A DNA stretch of 35,226 bases from contig MFXU01000051.1 in the NCBI GenBank assembly GCA_001788965.1, positions 1 through 35,226 on the forward strand, given 5' to 3'. The notes beneath the pieces were generated by a model. That model saw only the letters and a list, made by a program, of their open reading frames with translations. It was not told the DNA's origin and did not search any database. The translations under genes were made by a program, and so were the position numbers. Within the stretch, counting starts at the first letter, position 1, and every line of letters starts with the position of its first letter. Positions 23,498 to 31,479 of this stretch are shown here, one piece after another. Source of the stretch: Candidatus Peribacteria bacterium RIFCSPHIGHO2_02_FULL_51_15. GTDB lineage: Bacteria > Patescibacteriota > Gracilibacteria > Peribacterales > Peribacteraceae.

Positions 23498-23534
23498 GGC
23501 CAGGTGTTCTCACCTGGCACTGCCCGAAGGGCAG
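23498..23534. repeat. Family B REP pair downstream of P6
   Basis: GGCCAGGTGTTCTCACCTGG and CTGCCCGAAGGGCAG, the same variant as at 21468-21504. It sits about 20 bases after the P6 stop. Confidence 0.75.
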
Positions 23535-23553
23535 AAATTCAAATATTTTATTT

Positions 23554-25206
23554 TTAGTAAACTTCCTTAAGGTAGCAATTTTCACACAAAATTCTCCCGT
23601 CGTATCCCTCCGTCCAGCTGGTCTCCGTTTCTTTGCCGCATTTCCCGCATCTCACTGTCCGCATCATACCGTCAAAAGGTATCAACCGGAAATTTTCCTG
23701 AAGACGGCGGGCGTAATAGGTGTACGGCAGCGGGATGCCCAAATCCCTTGAAAAAACAATGTCCGCATCCTGGATCTGGAAAGGATGGCCAGCCGCTTCG
23801 TCCCAGAAAACTTTTTCGGTAAGTTTTTCATTCGCTTCGGAGCTGTTGTCCGGAATTTCGCTTGAATCCAACGCATTCACCGGCCGCACAGGAATCCGCC
23901 CACTCAATCTGAAACCGAAACGCCCGGCCGTTTCTTTGTCCAGCGGCCAATAAAAACCGGAAATACTCTCATCATAAGGATTGGCCGCGAAATATCCGGG
24001 GAAGAATTTCCCGTATTCACCGGTAGACTGCATGTGATCGATGATTTTTATTTTCAGCTTCACGAATTCTTCGGGTGAATAAGGTTTGTTGAAGATTTGG
24101 TATTTTTTACCCACAAGCCCGCAGCAGCCGAAACAGTTTTCACACTGGAAACAGTGGGCGCAGTAATTTATGAACTTGCACTGAACGACGTTATAAGAAA
24201 AACGTACGTCATAACATTGGTCTTGAACCAAAGCAGACAAATATACAATTTCCGAGCTCATGGAGGTAAAACAATCAAGATTGTCTCTGACGTGCAAACC
24301 GGCGCGGATCAAGTGAATGCAATCTTCGGCATCATTCGTCACGAAAAAGCAGTCTTGACAGTTTTTACATTGGTAAAGATAGTTGCCAGAAACATTTTCG
24401 CATTGCTCGGTAAAGAGCGCCCTGTGCCAGGCTCGCTCGGTAAGCATTTTTTTAAATTCTTTTTTTGCTGAAAAATATACCGATCGCGACGACAATTTCC
24501 ATTCCTTAACTTTTTTTTCATATTCATTTTCAGTCAACTGCTGATTTTCGAAGCAAAATGATTTACTCCGAAGATTTGAACAAAACATGCAATGATTGCA
24601 ATTTCTGCAATCGTAGAGAAAAGCGCTCTCAGAGCATCTAAAAGCATTATATGCAAACATTACCCTGAAGCATTGCTGGCTATTAATGAGGTCGATGCAC
24701 AACTCACTGTCGAAAGAAAAAACGCAAAACTGACAATTTTTCAAGTCGAGTGTTCGGTAGCAATAACGTAGATCCTGACAATTCACACCCGAGTGGCACA
24801 GATAACAATTTTTGCTGTACCACCAGTCATCGGTGTATTCGCAATTTTCGTTTCCGGCGCCGATATTGTGAGAGATCGGCGATTTTCTGAAGAAATCCCA
24901 CATCTGCCCGAAAACCGGACGGCTGGGATCGAAATCCGCACCCGGCGGATCGGCATGCTTGATCCATTCGTCCTTGTGCCAGACCGGATAAGGGCAATCT
25001 TCGGAAAAAACCGAGATGATAGATTTGCCGGCTCGGTCGCATTTGCGTTTGAACAAGTTCCAGTGCTGCCAAAAAGCCCCGAGCTGCATGAAGCGGAAAA
25101 CCGGGTGATACTCCGGTTCGCCCTCGACCCCCAGTTTTTTCCGCAGAGCCATTTCTTCGGTGGAGACCTCGAACGGAAGATTTGTGAGGGGGCAGATTTT
25201 CTGCAT
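23554..25206 (-). CDS. Divergent Cys-rich two-module protein P6 (unknown function)
   Basis: 550 residues and the most divergent paralog. The N-terminus is CPLTNLPFEVS, and the usual PPPTLCPDCR is replaced by EYHPVFRFMQLGAFW. Both modules remain: A (CEYTDDWWYSKNCYLCHSGV...CNHCMFCSNLRSKSFCFEN) and B (ENVSGNYLYQCKNCQDCFFV...CENCFGCCGLVGKKYQIFN). The hinge is GEYGKFFPGYF. The C-terminal RNPRKLW motif is missing, but a four-Cys ribbon (CGKCGK, CENC) and the exact terminal CYLKEVY persist. Conservation of that tail in such a divergent copy points to a function for it. Promoter TAAACT at 25214-25219 ends seven bases before the ATG. Function unknown. Confidence 0.82.
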   Translation of the reverse strand: MQKICPLTNLPFEVSTEEMALRKKLGVEGEPEYHPVFRFMQLGAFWQHWNLFKRKCDRAGKSIISVFSEDCPYPVWHKDEWIKHADPPGADFDPSRPVFGQMWDFFRKSPISHNIGAGNENCEYTDDWWYSKNCYLCHSGVNCQDLRYCYRTLDLKNCQFCVFSFDSELCIDLINSQQCFRVMFAYNAFRCSESAFLYDCRNCNHCMFCSNLRSKSFCFENQQLTENEYEKKVKEWKLSSRSVYFSAKKEFKKMLTERAWHRALFTEQCENVSGNYLYQCKNCQDCFFVTNDAEDCIHLIRAGLHVRDNLDCFTSMSSEIVYLSALVQDQCYDVRFSYNVVQCKFINYCAHCFQCENCFGCCGLVGKKYQIFNKPYSPEEFVKLKIKIIDHMQSTGEYGKFFPGYFAANPYDESISGFYWPLDKETAGRFGFRLSGRIPVRPVNALDSSEIPDNSSEANEKLTEKVFWDEAAGHPFQIQDADIVFSRDLGIPLPYTYYARRLQENFRLIPFDGMMRTVRCGKCGKETETSWTEGYDGRILCENCYLKEVY

Positions 25207-25231
25207 AAGATACAGTTTACACGACGAAAAA

Positions 25232-25376
25232 TGTTAAATTGCTAAATTGTTAAATTGTTAAAAATACATTCTTAAAAACTTGCGCTCCGCTTGCTTGCCG
25301 GCCGTAGCCTTCAAAACGGATAGTAGAGTGGAAATTGGCGAAGGCTGGCGAACAATTTAGCAATATAGCAATCAAA
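25232..25376. repeat. AAATTGTT/AAATTGCT word hairpin between P6 and livM
   Basis: Left arm 25232-25260 (degenerate TTAAATTGCTAAATTG units) and right arm 25348-25376 (its approximate complement) enclose about 87 bases. The right arm touches the livM stop. The same words form hairpins at 27133-27204 and 28485-28567, all within the transporter cluster. Confidence 0.65.
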
Positions 25377-26226
25377 CCGTTCTCGGCACCGGGAAAAGCT
25401 TCTCGCGACGAAGATAAACGGCAACCAGTAAAATCATCCCGAAAACGATCAATCTGAGCGGACCCAGAGCACCGGAGGGAAAAGGCAGGAACCTGATGGC
25501 CTCCTTCAGAATCGTAAGCAAGATGCACGAAAGAGCGACTCCGGGTATGCCGCCCCCCATGCCGGCGACGATGAACATTATGTACATGATCATGAAATAA
25601 AACGTGAGGTCGCTCGGATGCACCAGCCCGATGTATTGCGGATAAAACAAATTGGCCAAAACCGAACCGACCGCGCTCAGTACAAAAACAGTCGTATAAA
25701 CCTTTTCACGACTGATTCCGAGACTCCGGGCGTGGGAGGGATTTTCGGCAAGCGCCGTAAGTCTCCGGCCGAGCGGTCCACGGTCGATCTTCCAGAGAAA
25801 AAATCCCCAGATCAACGCAACAGTCGAGGTAACCAGGGCGAAATAACGTGGATCTCCAAGCCCGGGTGCGCGGGGAATGTGAGCGATGCCCATGGCGCCG
25901 CCGGTCAGGTCGATCCAATTCAAAACAACCGCCAGCAACGCGAGGTGCAATGCGATAGTCAAAATGCCGAAGCTGTCAGAGTCCAGCCTGAAAGCCAGCC
26001 ATGAGAAAACGAGCGCAAGCAATATCGCAATGCCCAGACCGGCGATAAACCCGAGAAAATACCCACCGCCGTTCATAAGCACCAGAAAGATCCCATACGT
26101 CGAAACAAGAGAAGTGCCCATAATTCCGAAATGCAATATTTTTCCACGCCCGAGTATGAGCCCGTAGGGCAGCCCGTTCATCAGAACGACGGAAATGGAA
26201 ATAACCAGATGCAGGAAAAAATTCAT
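25372..26226 (-). CDS. livM: Branched-chain amino acid type ABC permease (LivM-like)
   Basis: A 284-residue multi-span permease of the LivM class, which forms half the membrane channel of branched-chain amino acid (or urea/amide) importers. There are eight or more hydrophobic segments; the family's AENPSHARSLGIS loop is visible (usual form ENPxxAxxxG), followed by FVLSAVGSVLANLFYPQYIG and GGIPGVALSCILLTILKEAI. I start at the ATG 26226, one base after the livH stop (TGA-T-ATG); a TTG three codons upstream would overlap. Substrate cannot be fixed from sequence. Confidence 0.85.
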   Translation of the reverse strand: MNFFLHLVISISVVLMNGLPYGLILGRGKILHFGIMGTSLVSTYGIFLVLMNGGGYFLGFIAGLGIAILLALVFSWLAFRLDSDSFGILTIALHLALLAVVLNWIDLTGGAMGIAHIPRAPGLGDPRYFALVTSTVALIWGFFLWKIDRGPLGRRLTALAENPSHARSLGISREKVYTTVFVLSAVGSVLANLFYPQYIGLVHPSDLTFYFMIMYIMFIVAGMGGGIPGVALSCILLTILKEAIRFLPFPSGALGPLRLIVFGMILLVAVYLRREKLFPVPRTV

Positions 26227-26227
26227 A

Positions 26228-27103
26228 TCAGGCAAAACGGGATGTCCGGCCGAAAAGGCCGGTCGGTTTTATAAGAAGCAAAACTATGATCAGCATCAAG
26301 GCCACGGAACCCTGGTATCCGGCCGGCAGGTAATATCCGAACCATTTGATGCCGACGGCCAGCTGTTCGATGGCGGCGATGAAATAAGACGCTATCACCG
26401 CTCCCCAGATGTTGCCCTTTCCGCCGGCGATGAGGGCGGCATAGGCTTTGATAGTTATGGTAAAGCCCAAAACCGGAGTCAGGTTCTGGTCTATGCCCAC
26501 ATAGATTCCGGCTATCGCCGCCAGCGTTCCGGAGATGATGAATACCAGGCGGTGCAGGAGGGCCGAAGAAATCCCCAGGCTTTCGGCTGCCTGACTGTGC
26601 GCGACAGTTGCCCGGATCCGGCGGCCAATGGAAGTGGAATGCAAGATCCAAGCGGTGGCCGAAAGCAAAACAACTGTAAAGATGATCAATTTGATCTGCT
26701 CCATCGAAATCACCGCTGAGCCTAAATGAACCATTTCTTTGGCGCGGATCAGTATGCTGCGCGTCTGCTCCTTGAAAATCAGCTGGATCAAACCGTCCAG
26801 GATCTGCGAAAGCGCGATGGTCGAGACGAGCGGCAGGAGCGGATGACGCTTATAAAATGGCCGGACGGCGATCTCGAACGATAGCCATGAAACCAGTGCG
26901 CCGCAGACGATCCCGCCCAATATGCCGACGGGCAGCGGAAGCCCCAAAGGCTGGACCAGCCACCAGGTGACATATCCGCCCACCAGCGCAAATTGTCCCA
27001 GAGCGAGATTGAAGACCCTCAGCACACCGTAAACCAGCGCCAGCCCCGTTGCCATGATCGCGGCGAAGGAGCCGGCAATCAACGTATTAACGAGAAGCTG
27101 CAT
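26228..27103 (-). CDS. livH: Branched-chain amino acid type ABC permease (LivH-like)
   Basis: A 291-residue LivH-class permease partner. The characteristic N-terminus (NTLIAGSFAAIMATGLALVY then GVLRVFNLALGQFALVGGYV) and the cytoplasmic loop HSQAAESLGISS are present, with about eight hydrophobic helices. It is directly followed by livM on the same strand with one base between. A TATACT box (27113-27118) lies nine bases upstream of the ATG, so it probably starts the livH-livM transcript. Confidence 0.88.
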   Translation of the reverse strand: MQLLVNTLIAGSFAAIMATGLALVYGVLRVFNLALGQFALVGGYVTWWLVQPLGLPLPVGILGGIVCGALVSWLSFEIAVRPFYKRHPLLPLVSTIALSQILDGLIQLIFKEQTRSILIRAKEMVHLGSAVISMEQIKLIIFTVVLLSATAWILHSTSIGRRIRATVAHSQAAESLGISSALLHRLVFIISGTLAAIAGIYVGIDQNLTPVLGFTITIKAYAALIAGGKGNIWGAVIASYFIAAIEQLAVGIKWFGYYLPAGYQGSVALMLIIVLLLIKPTGLFGRTSRFA

Positions 27104-27132
27104 GTGAGTGAGAGTATACAGAAATTGTCAAA

Positions 27133-27204
27133 CTGCTAAATTGTTAAATTGTTCGCAAGCGTGATGCGCGGTTGCCTGCCAGCAATTTAACAATTTAGCA
27201 ATGT
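27133..27204. repeat. AAATTGTT-word hairpin between livK and livH
   Basis: Arms at about 27133-27153 and 27182-27203 are complementary with few mismatches and enclose a GC-rich loop. It sits after the livH promoter (minus-strand view: before it), downstream of the livK stop, consistent with a terminator or spacer hairpin. Confidence 0.65.
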
Positions 27205-27229
27205 TCCAGCTATTCCAAAACCCAGGAAA

Positions 27230-28354
27230 TCACTGCAGGGAGATTTCTATATCCTCAATTTCCACGATCTTCCCGTCCCGGAATTCCTTCAGCGCGTAAC
27301 CGATCCCCACTACGTCCCCGTTTTTGTCGAAGGATATCGTGCCTGCCGCGCCTGCGTAGTTCATGTTGTAAAGGGCGTCTCTCAGAGCTGCGCCGTCAAG
27401 AGTTGGAACCTGTTTCAGAGCTTCGGCCAGCACTCCGGCTGAGTCGTAGCCGAGGGTGGCGTAACTCAGGTTGGCCTTTGGCTCGCCGTATTTCGCGCGG
27501 AATTTCGCGGCGAAAGAGTCGGCTCCGCCTTCGCCCAGCTTGTTTGAAGTATTGATCACCCGCATGCCCTCCACTGCCTCAGGAGCCAGCTGACCCATCG
27601 TGGCCGAATCGGAAGTGTCGGAGCCGGCAAACGGCTGCTTGATTCCAAGTTCCCGGGCCTGCTTGACCATTTCCACGTTTGTCGCATCAGTTTGCCCGTT
27701 GATGAAAATCACATCGAAGTCTGTATCCTTCAGTCTTGTAAGAAGCGATCGGTAATCCTTGGTACCCTGGTCAACCAGCTCATCGAAGGCGAGGGAAGCG
27801 CCAGATCCCATAGTGTTTTTCACCGTGGTCCGAAGCCCCTGGCAAAAATCTGTGTTCTCGGTGATGATGCCTATCTTTTTGTAACCCTCGCGCTCGAAAT
27901 ATTTACTTAACTCTCGGCCTTTGTTCGCGTCGCTCGGAGACGCGCGGAAGACATAGTCTCCCGCGTCGGTGACCGCCGGAGCCGTCGAGATCGCCGAAAG
28001 CAATATCATCTTCGCGGGTTCGGTCACGCTGGCGGCAGCCAGAGTTTCGGACGAGCAGACCCCGCCGAGTATGGCGGCGACTTTGTCGATATTGACCAGT
28101 TTCTGCGCCGCGGAGGTGGCGTCAGAGCCATTGCATTTGGCGTCCTCGCTGACCAGCTCGATTTTTTTTCCGTTCACTCCTCCGGCGTCGTTTATTTCAT
28201 CTATCCTGAGACGAATAGCATTCAAGTTGTCCTGTCCGTAAGACTGCCCGTCACCGGTGAGCGGCCCGATGGTGCCGATTTTTATGACATCTTTGTTCGA
28301 TGCGCAGGCAGCGAAAAACAAAGCGCCCGACACGACAAATAATTTCTTATTCAT
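27230..28354 (-). CDS. livK: Branched-chain amino acid type substrate-binding lipoprotein (LivK/LivJ-like)
   Basis: A 374-residue periplasmic-binding-protein type I lipoprotein. The signal peptide MNKKLFVVSGALFFAAC ends in a lipobox with C17, so it is secreted and anchored to the membrane. The mature part begins KIGTIGPLTGDGQSYGQDNL, typical of LivK/LivJ, with the first-lobe GGVCSSETLAAASVTE segment and hinge-like YDSAGVLAEAL near the C-terminus. It would deliver an amino acid or related ligand to LivH-LivM. Ligand unproven. It lies between the permease genes and livG, separated from each by AAATTGTT-word hairpins. Confidence 0.9.
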   Translation of the reverse strand: MNKKLFVVSGALFFAACASNKDVIKIGTIGPLTGDGQSYGQDNLNAIRLRIDEINDAGGVNGKKIELVSEDAKCNGSDATSAAQKLVNIDKVAAILGGVCSSETLAAASVTEPAKMILLSAISTAPAVTDAGDYVFRASPSDANKGRELSKYFEREGYKKIGIITENTDFCQGLRTTVKNTMGSGASLAFDELVDQGTKDYRSLLTRLKDTDFDVIFINGQTDATNVEMVKQARELGIKQPFAGSDTSDSATMGQLAPEAVEGMRVINTSNKLGEGGADSFAAKFRAKYGEPKANLSYATLGYDSAGVLAEALKQVPTLDGAALRDALYNMNYAGAAGTISFDKNGDVVGIGYALKEFRDGKIVEIEDIEISLQ

Positions 28355-28484
28355 AAATAAGCGGGGAGATAAATAAAGCGCGATTCATTTTACTCATAAT
28401 AAGGATTAATAGAATTGACAGATGAAATTTTATTCATAAGAAAAAATCTGGCTTTAATAATCATTACTAGAGTTTTTGGGAACA

Positions 28485-28567
28485 TTGTTATATTGCTAAA
28501 TTGTTAAATTGTTGACGCAAATCCATGTGTCGCTTGCGAACAATTTAGCAATATAACAATTTAACAA
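28485..28567. repeat. AAATTGTT-word hairpin between livG and livK
   Basis: Perfect 21-bp arms (28485-28505 and 28539-28559) within longer degenerate repeats. It is the most perfect of the three hairpins and lies downstream of the livG stop. The remainder of the 250-bp gap is AT-rich, with no gene seen. Confidence 0.7.
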
Positions 28568-28607
28568 TTCCTCTGACATTGATTAAACGACCGCAGTTCA
28601 CCCGAAT

Positions 28608-29342
28608 TTAAGTAACCGGGTCCGCCCCGAAATAAATCTCTTTCAGCTTCGCATGCGAATGGATTTCTTCCGGTTTGCCTTCCAGGACTTTTTCGCCGAG
28701 ATCGAGAACGATCACCCGATCGCAAATCCTGCGGATGAAGGGCAAATCATGCTCGATAATCAGTATCGTCCGGCCTTCTTTTTTAAGTAACCGGATGAGG
28801 TCCGAGATCTGGCTGGTCATTTTCGGCGATACGCCGGCCGTAGGTTCATCGAGAAGCAACAATTCCTTGCGGGCGGCGAATGTGCGAGCCAGCTCCAAAA
28901 GGCGCATCTGCCCGCCTGAAAGGCTGCTCGCTTTCTTTTTTGCGCAATGGTCGAGGTCAACCAACTTCAGCGTTTCGTTGACCTTTTTTTTCAAATCGCC
29001 GAGCGCCGTCCGCTGCTCTTTCGGAAGCGACTCAAACGCTACCAGAACATTGTCAAAAAGGGTCATGTCGCGAAAAATGCCGAAGTTCTGGAAGACCCGG
29101 CCGATGCCGATGCGCGCCCGCAGGCTCGGGGGCATCGTTGAAATATTTTCTTCCCGGAAGAAAACGGATCCCGAAGTCGGTTTCAGGAAACCGGAAATCA
29201 CGTTGAAGAAAGTCGTTTTCCCGGAACCATTGGGCCCGATGAGCCCCACCACCTCGCCGGGCTCGACATCCAGATCGATACCATGGAGTATTTTCTGCGA
29301 CTCAATCGTGAGCGAGAGATTTTTGACGGAGAGGAGAGGCAT
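28608..29342 (-). CDS. livG: Branched-chain amino acid type ABC ATPase (LivG-like)
   Basis: A 244-residue ABC ATPase. Walker A GPNGSGKT, signature LSGGQMRLLELART, Walker B LLLLDEPTAG, H-loop IIEHDL. The LivG-type features are GRVFQNFGIFRDMTLFDNVL and the C-terminal EGKPEEI. It powers uptake together with LivH/LivM. A second ATPase (LivF) is not in the window; LivG may work as a homodimer or with a partner elsewhere. The start at 29342 is preceded by TGGTAATAT (extended -10) with a seven-base gap, so I reject the Met three codons upstream. Confidence 0.9.
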   Translation of the reverse strand: MPLLSVKNLSLTIESQKILHGIDLDVEPGEVVGLIGPNGSGKTTFFNVISGFLKPTSGSVFFREENISTMPPSLRARIGIGRVFQNFGIFRDMTLFDNVLVAFESLPKEQRTALGDLKKKVNETLKLVDLDHCAKKKASSLSGGQMRLLELARTFAARKELLLLDEPTAGVSPKMTSQISDLIRLLKKEGRTILIIEHDLPFIRRICDRVIVLDLGEKVLEGKPEEIHSHAKLKEIYFGADPVT

Positions 29343-29436
29343 CGGGCCCATATTACCAGAATTAATAAGCGGTGATTCGTTCTCGGATCAATTCCAAAAC
29401 TACGGGAAATTTTTCAGATGTTTCACGACTCCTTGG

Positions 29437-29667
29437 TCGGGACACGATGTCCCGATTTGAAATAAAAGATCCCGCAGCCGGGGCATCGTGCCCCGGTGAG
29501 GCAATCGATCAATGTCTCCAATGGATCAAGCAATGCTGGAAATTTGACCGATATCCACAGCCAATCGAGCACGTCTTTGACGAAATTCTATGTTTTACGG
29601 CTTTGAGGAGCATCGTGCTCCGCCAGCGATCATTCATTTTCCCGGCTAAACTGGGACACGATGTCCC
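29437..29667. repeat. Cluster of GGGACACGATGTCCC-type palindromes
   Basis: Four short palindromes centred on CACGATG or CATCGTG: 29437-29455, 29478-29496, 29607-29621 and 29653-29667. Further members are at 33192-33210 and 33230-33248. They have varying arms but a common core. The gap between livG and P7 (about 340 bp) contains nothing else I can support. Confidence 0.75.
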
Positions 29668-29683
29668 GGCTGCGGGTAGCAAT

Positions 29684-31402
29684 TTAATAAATTTCTTTCA
29701 GGTAGCAATTTTCGCAATAAATCTTCTCTCCTCGGGAGCCTGAGGGCTCCTCGGAGCCTCGAACGGCCGGCCGCTCGGGGGAATATGTCGACTGCACCGC
29801 CTTGCCGCATTTCTGACACTTTCTTTCCCACATTTTTCGAGGATTCCTAAGACTTCGAACGGATTTCAGGGAACAGAAAAAACAATCAACCGAAAGCGGC
29901 AGATTCAACTGCCGGTAAAGCTTCAGCTCCTGAGGCAGGATCTTGTAATTTTTGCCACAGTCGCGGCAGCTTAAAATTTCTTTTGTAATCGAATCGGGGA
30001 CCTCTCCGATTTCATCCGGAAGCTCCGCCGTGGCTTTAAGCGTCTCTTTCGGATCCTCATCATGCCATTTGTATCCCCGCTTCAGTGCTTCTTCGCGGCT
30101 CAAGTGATAGTAATCGTGGGCAATGGTTTCGTTATAAGAAGCGTACGACATTTCGATGGGGAAAAACTCGCCCCATTCACCGGTTTTCTGCATGTGGCTG
30201 ATAATCTTTGCGGCCAGTTTTTCGTAGTCCTCCTTGGAATACTGCTGGTTGAAAACGCAATATTTTTTATTCCGGACACCGTGGCAGCCGAGCATGTTTT
30301 GGGATGAGCGGCAGTGCATCGAATAAAACTGGGACGAGGCGTTGCTCAAAACGTAAGCCGTGCCGATCAGTTCATTGGCGCCGTAACCGCAAACCGAACA
30401 CTCATAAAGCCGCTCACCCTCTCCGCACTCCTGGGTATCCATGCAGGTTTTGAGCGGCATGAAAGCCTGGAAACAGTAACGGCAATCCCAGAGCTCGGAG
30501 CAGTCGAAGCAGTAGTAGGAATCTTTCGATTGGGTTACGTAATCTCCGACGACATTCTCGTTTTGGACGCCGTGCACGTATTTCTGGGGATATTCCAGCT
30601 TTAGCTTCTGAAACCGCGCCTGGGCTGAGCTAAGGCGTGAAGCCGAAGTCATCAAATCCCGGATCCGGTCAAACTCCTCCCTGGTCGCTTGTTTGTTTTC
30701 GATCATGTATTCCTTGTTTCTGAGGTTTGAGGACATCAGGCAGTGCCGGCAGCCGACGCAGTTTTTCAGGAACATGCTGTCCGAGCAGTTCTCAGAGTCC
30801 TGGAGATATGCCGAGGCATAACAATTGAGGCAATCGATGCAGCCGATGCAAAGCTCGCTTTTCCTGACCCGGTAACACCCGCTGATATTGATCGAACCGT
30901 TTATGCTGTAGGAGTAATAACAGTCCCGGTTCTCGTCGGAGTCGAAAATCATGTAGCAGTTTTTGTTTTTTCCGGCGTTATTCGTGTACTCGCAGTTTTC
31001 ATCCAGGTTGTAAGCCGTGAAAAGCGCCGGCCAGGGGCAGACGTCCATCAGCTCTTTGAATTGCGGGAAGAAAGGCCGGTTGAAATCGAAATCGCGTCCA
31101 TACTGAAGCGGATCCCAGCTGTCTCCGAACCAGATATCCTGCTTGTAAACCTTGTAAGGACTTTCGGGCGGAAAAATGGCGACTATCGGCTCACCCGAGA
31201 AGCTGCAGGTTCGCTTATAAAGCGAGATGTGATTTACGTATGACGCCCGGCGCTGCTGCCGGCAGTCGACACACAAGGTCGGCGGCGGCAAAGAGATAAC
31301 CGTGTCACCGATTTTGGGGGATAGTTTTTCGAGAAACGACAGATCATCCTCCGAAACCGTAAATTTTTGTCCGCACCAGGGGTTTTGGCAGGTACGCTGC
31401 AT
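29684..31402 (-). CDS. Cys-rich two-module protein P7 with in-frame palindrome insert (unknown function)
   Basis: 572 residues. N-terminus CQNPWCGQKF, PPPTLCVDCRQQRR. Module A (CEYTNNAGKNKNCYMIFDSD...CVGCRHCLMSSNLRNKEYMI) and module B (ENVVGDYVTQSKDSYYCFDC...NMLGCHGVRNKKYCVFN). Hinge GEWGEFFP, RNPRKMWERKCQKCGK, terminal CENCYLKEIY. Between SPERP and EKIYC lies an extra AVRGSEEPSGSRG (residues about 546-558) encoded by a palindromic 39-bp insert inside the C-terminal Cys ribbon; P9 has the same. TATAAT at 31410-31415 ends seven bases before the start. First paralog beyond the transporter cluster. Confidence 0.86.
   Translation of the reverse strand: MQRTCQNPWCGQKFTVSEDDLSFLEKLSPKIGDTVISLPPPTLCVDCRQQRRASYVNHISLYKRTCSFSGEPIVAIFPPESPYKVYKQDIWFGDSWDPLQYGRDFDFNRPFFPQFKELMDVCPWPALFTAYNLDENCEYTNNAGKNKNCYMIFDSDENRDCYYSYSINGSINISGCYRVRKSELCIGCIDCLNCYASAYLQDSENCSDSMFLKNCVGCRHCLMSSNLRNKEYMIENKQATREEFDRIRDLMTSASRLSSAQARFQKLKLEYPQKYVHGVQNENVVGDYVTQSKDSYYCFDCSELWDCRYCFQAFMPLKTCMDTQECGEGERLYECSVCGYGANELIGTAYVLSNASSQFYSMHCRSSQNMLGCHGVRNKKYCVFNQQYSKEDYEKLAAKIISHMQKTGEWGEFFPIEMSYASYNETIAHDYYHLSREEALKRGYKWHDEDPKETLKATAELPDEIGEVPDSITKEILSCRDCGKNYKILPQELKLYRQLNLPLSVDCFFCSLKSVRSLRNPRKMWERKCQKCGKAVQSTYSPERPAVRGSEEPSGSRGEKIYCENCYLKEIY
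29729..29767. repeat. 39-bp in-frame palindromic insertion in P7
   Basis: Contains GGAGCCTGAGGGCTCC flanked by CTCGG/CGAGG arms. It adds 13 residues between the two Cys pairs of the terminal ribbon without breaking the frame. P2 to P5 and P8 join the flanking codons directly. Confidence 0.8.
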
Positions 31403-31423
31403 CGAGGGAATTATAGCCGTGAG

Positions 31424-31475
31424 AAGCGGGTAGCGGATAGCTAGCGATTAGCTAATAGTTGGAGCTAGCCGGCTA
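31424..31475. repeat. GCGGGTAGCGG/TAGCTAGC-word repeat between P7 and P8
   Basis: Degenerate tandem words related to the ligA downstream hairpin, with short self-complementary parts (TAGCTA, GGCTAGCTCC-like). It occupies the short gap after the P8 stop. Confidence 0.45.
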
Positions 31476-31479
31476 AACT

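Noticed and set aside
19361-23534. CRISPR array
   Set aside because: The repeats are palindromic pairs about 2 kb apart with genes between them, not short direct repeats with regular spacers.
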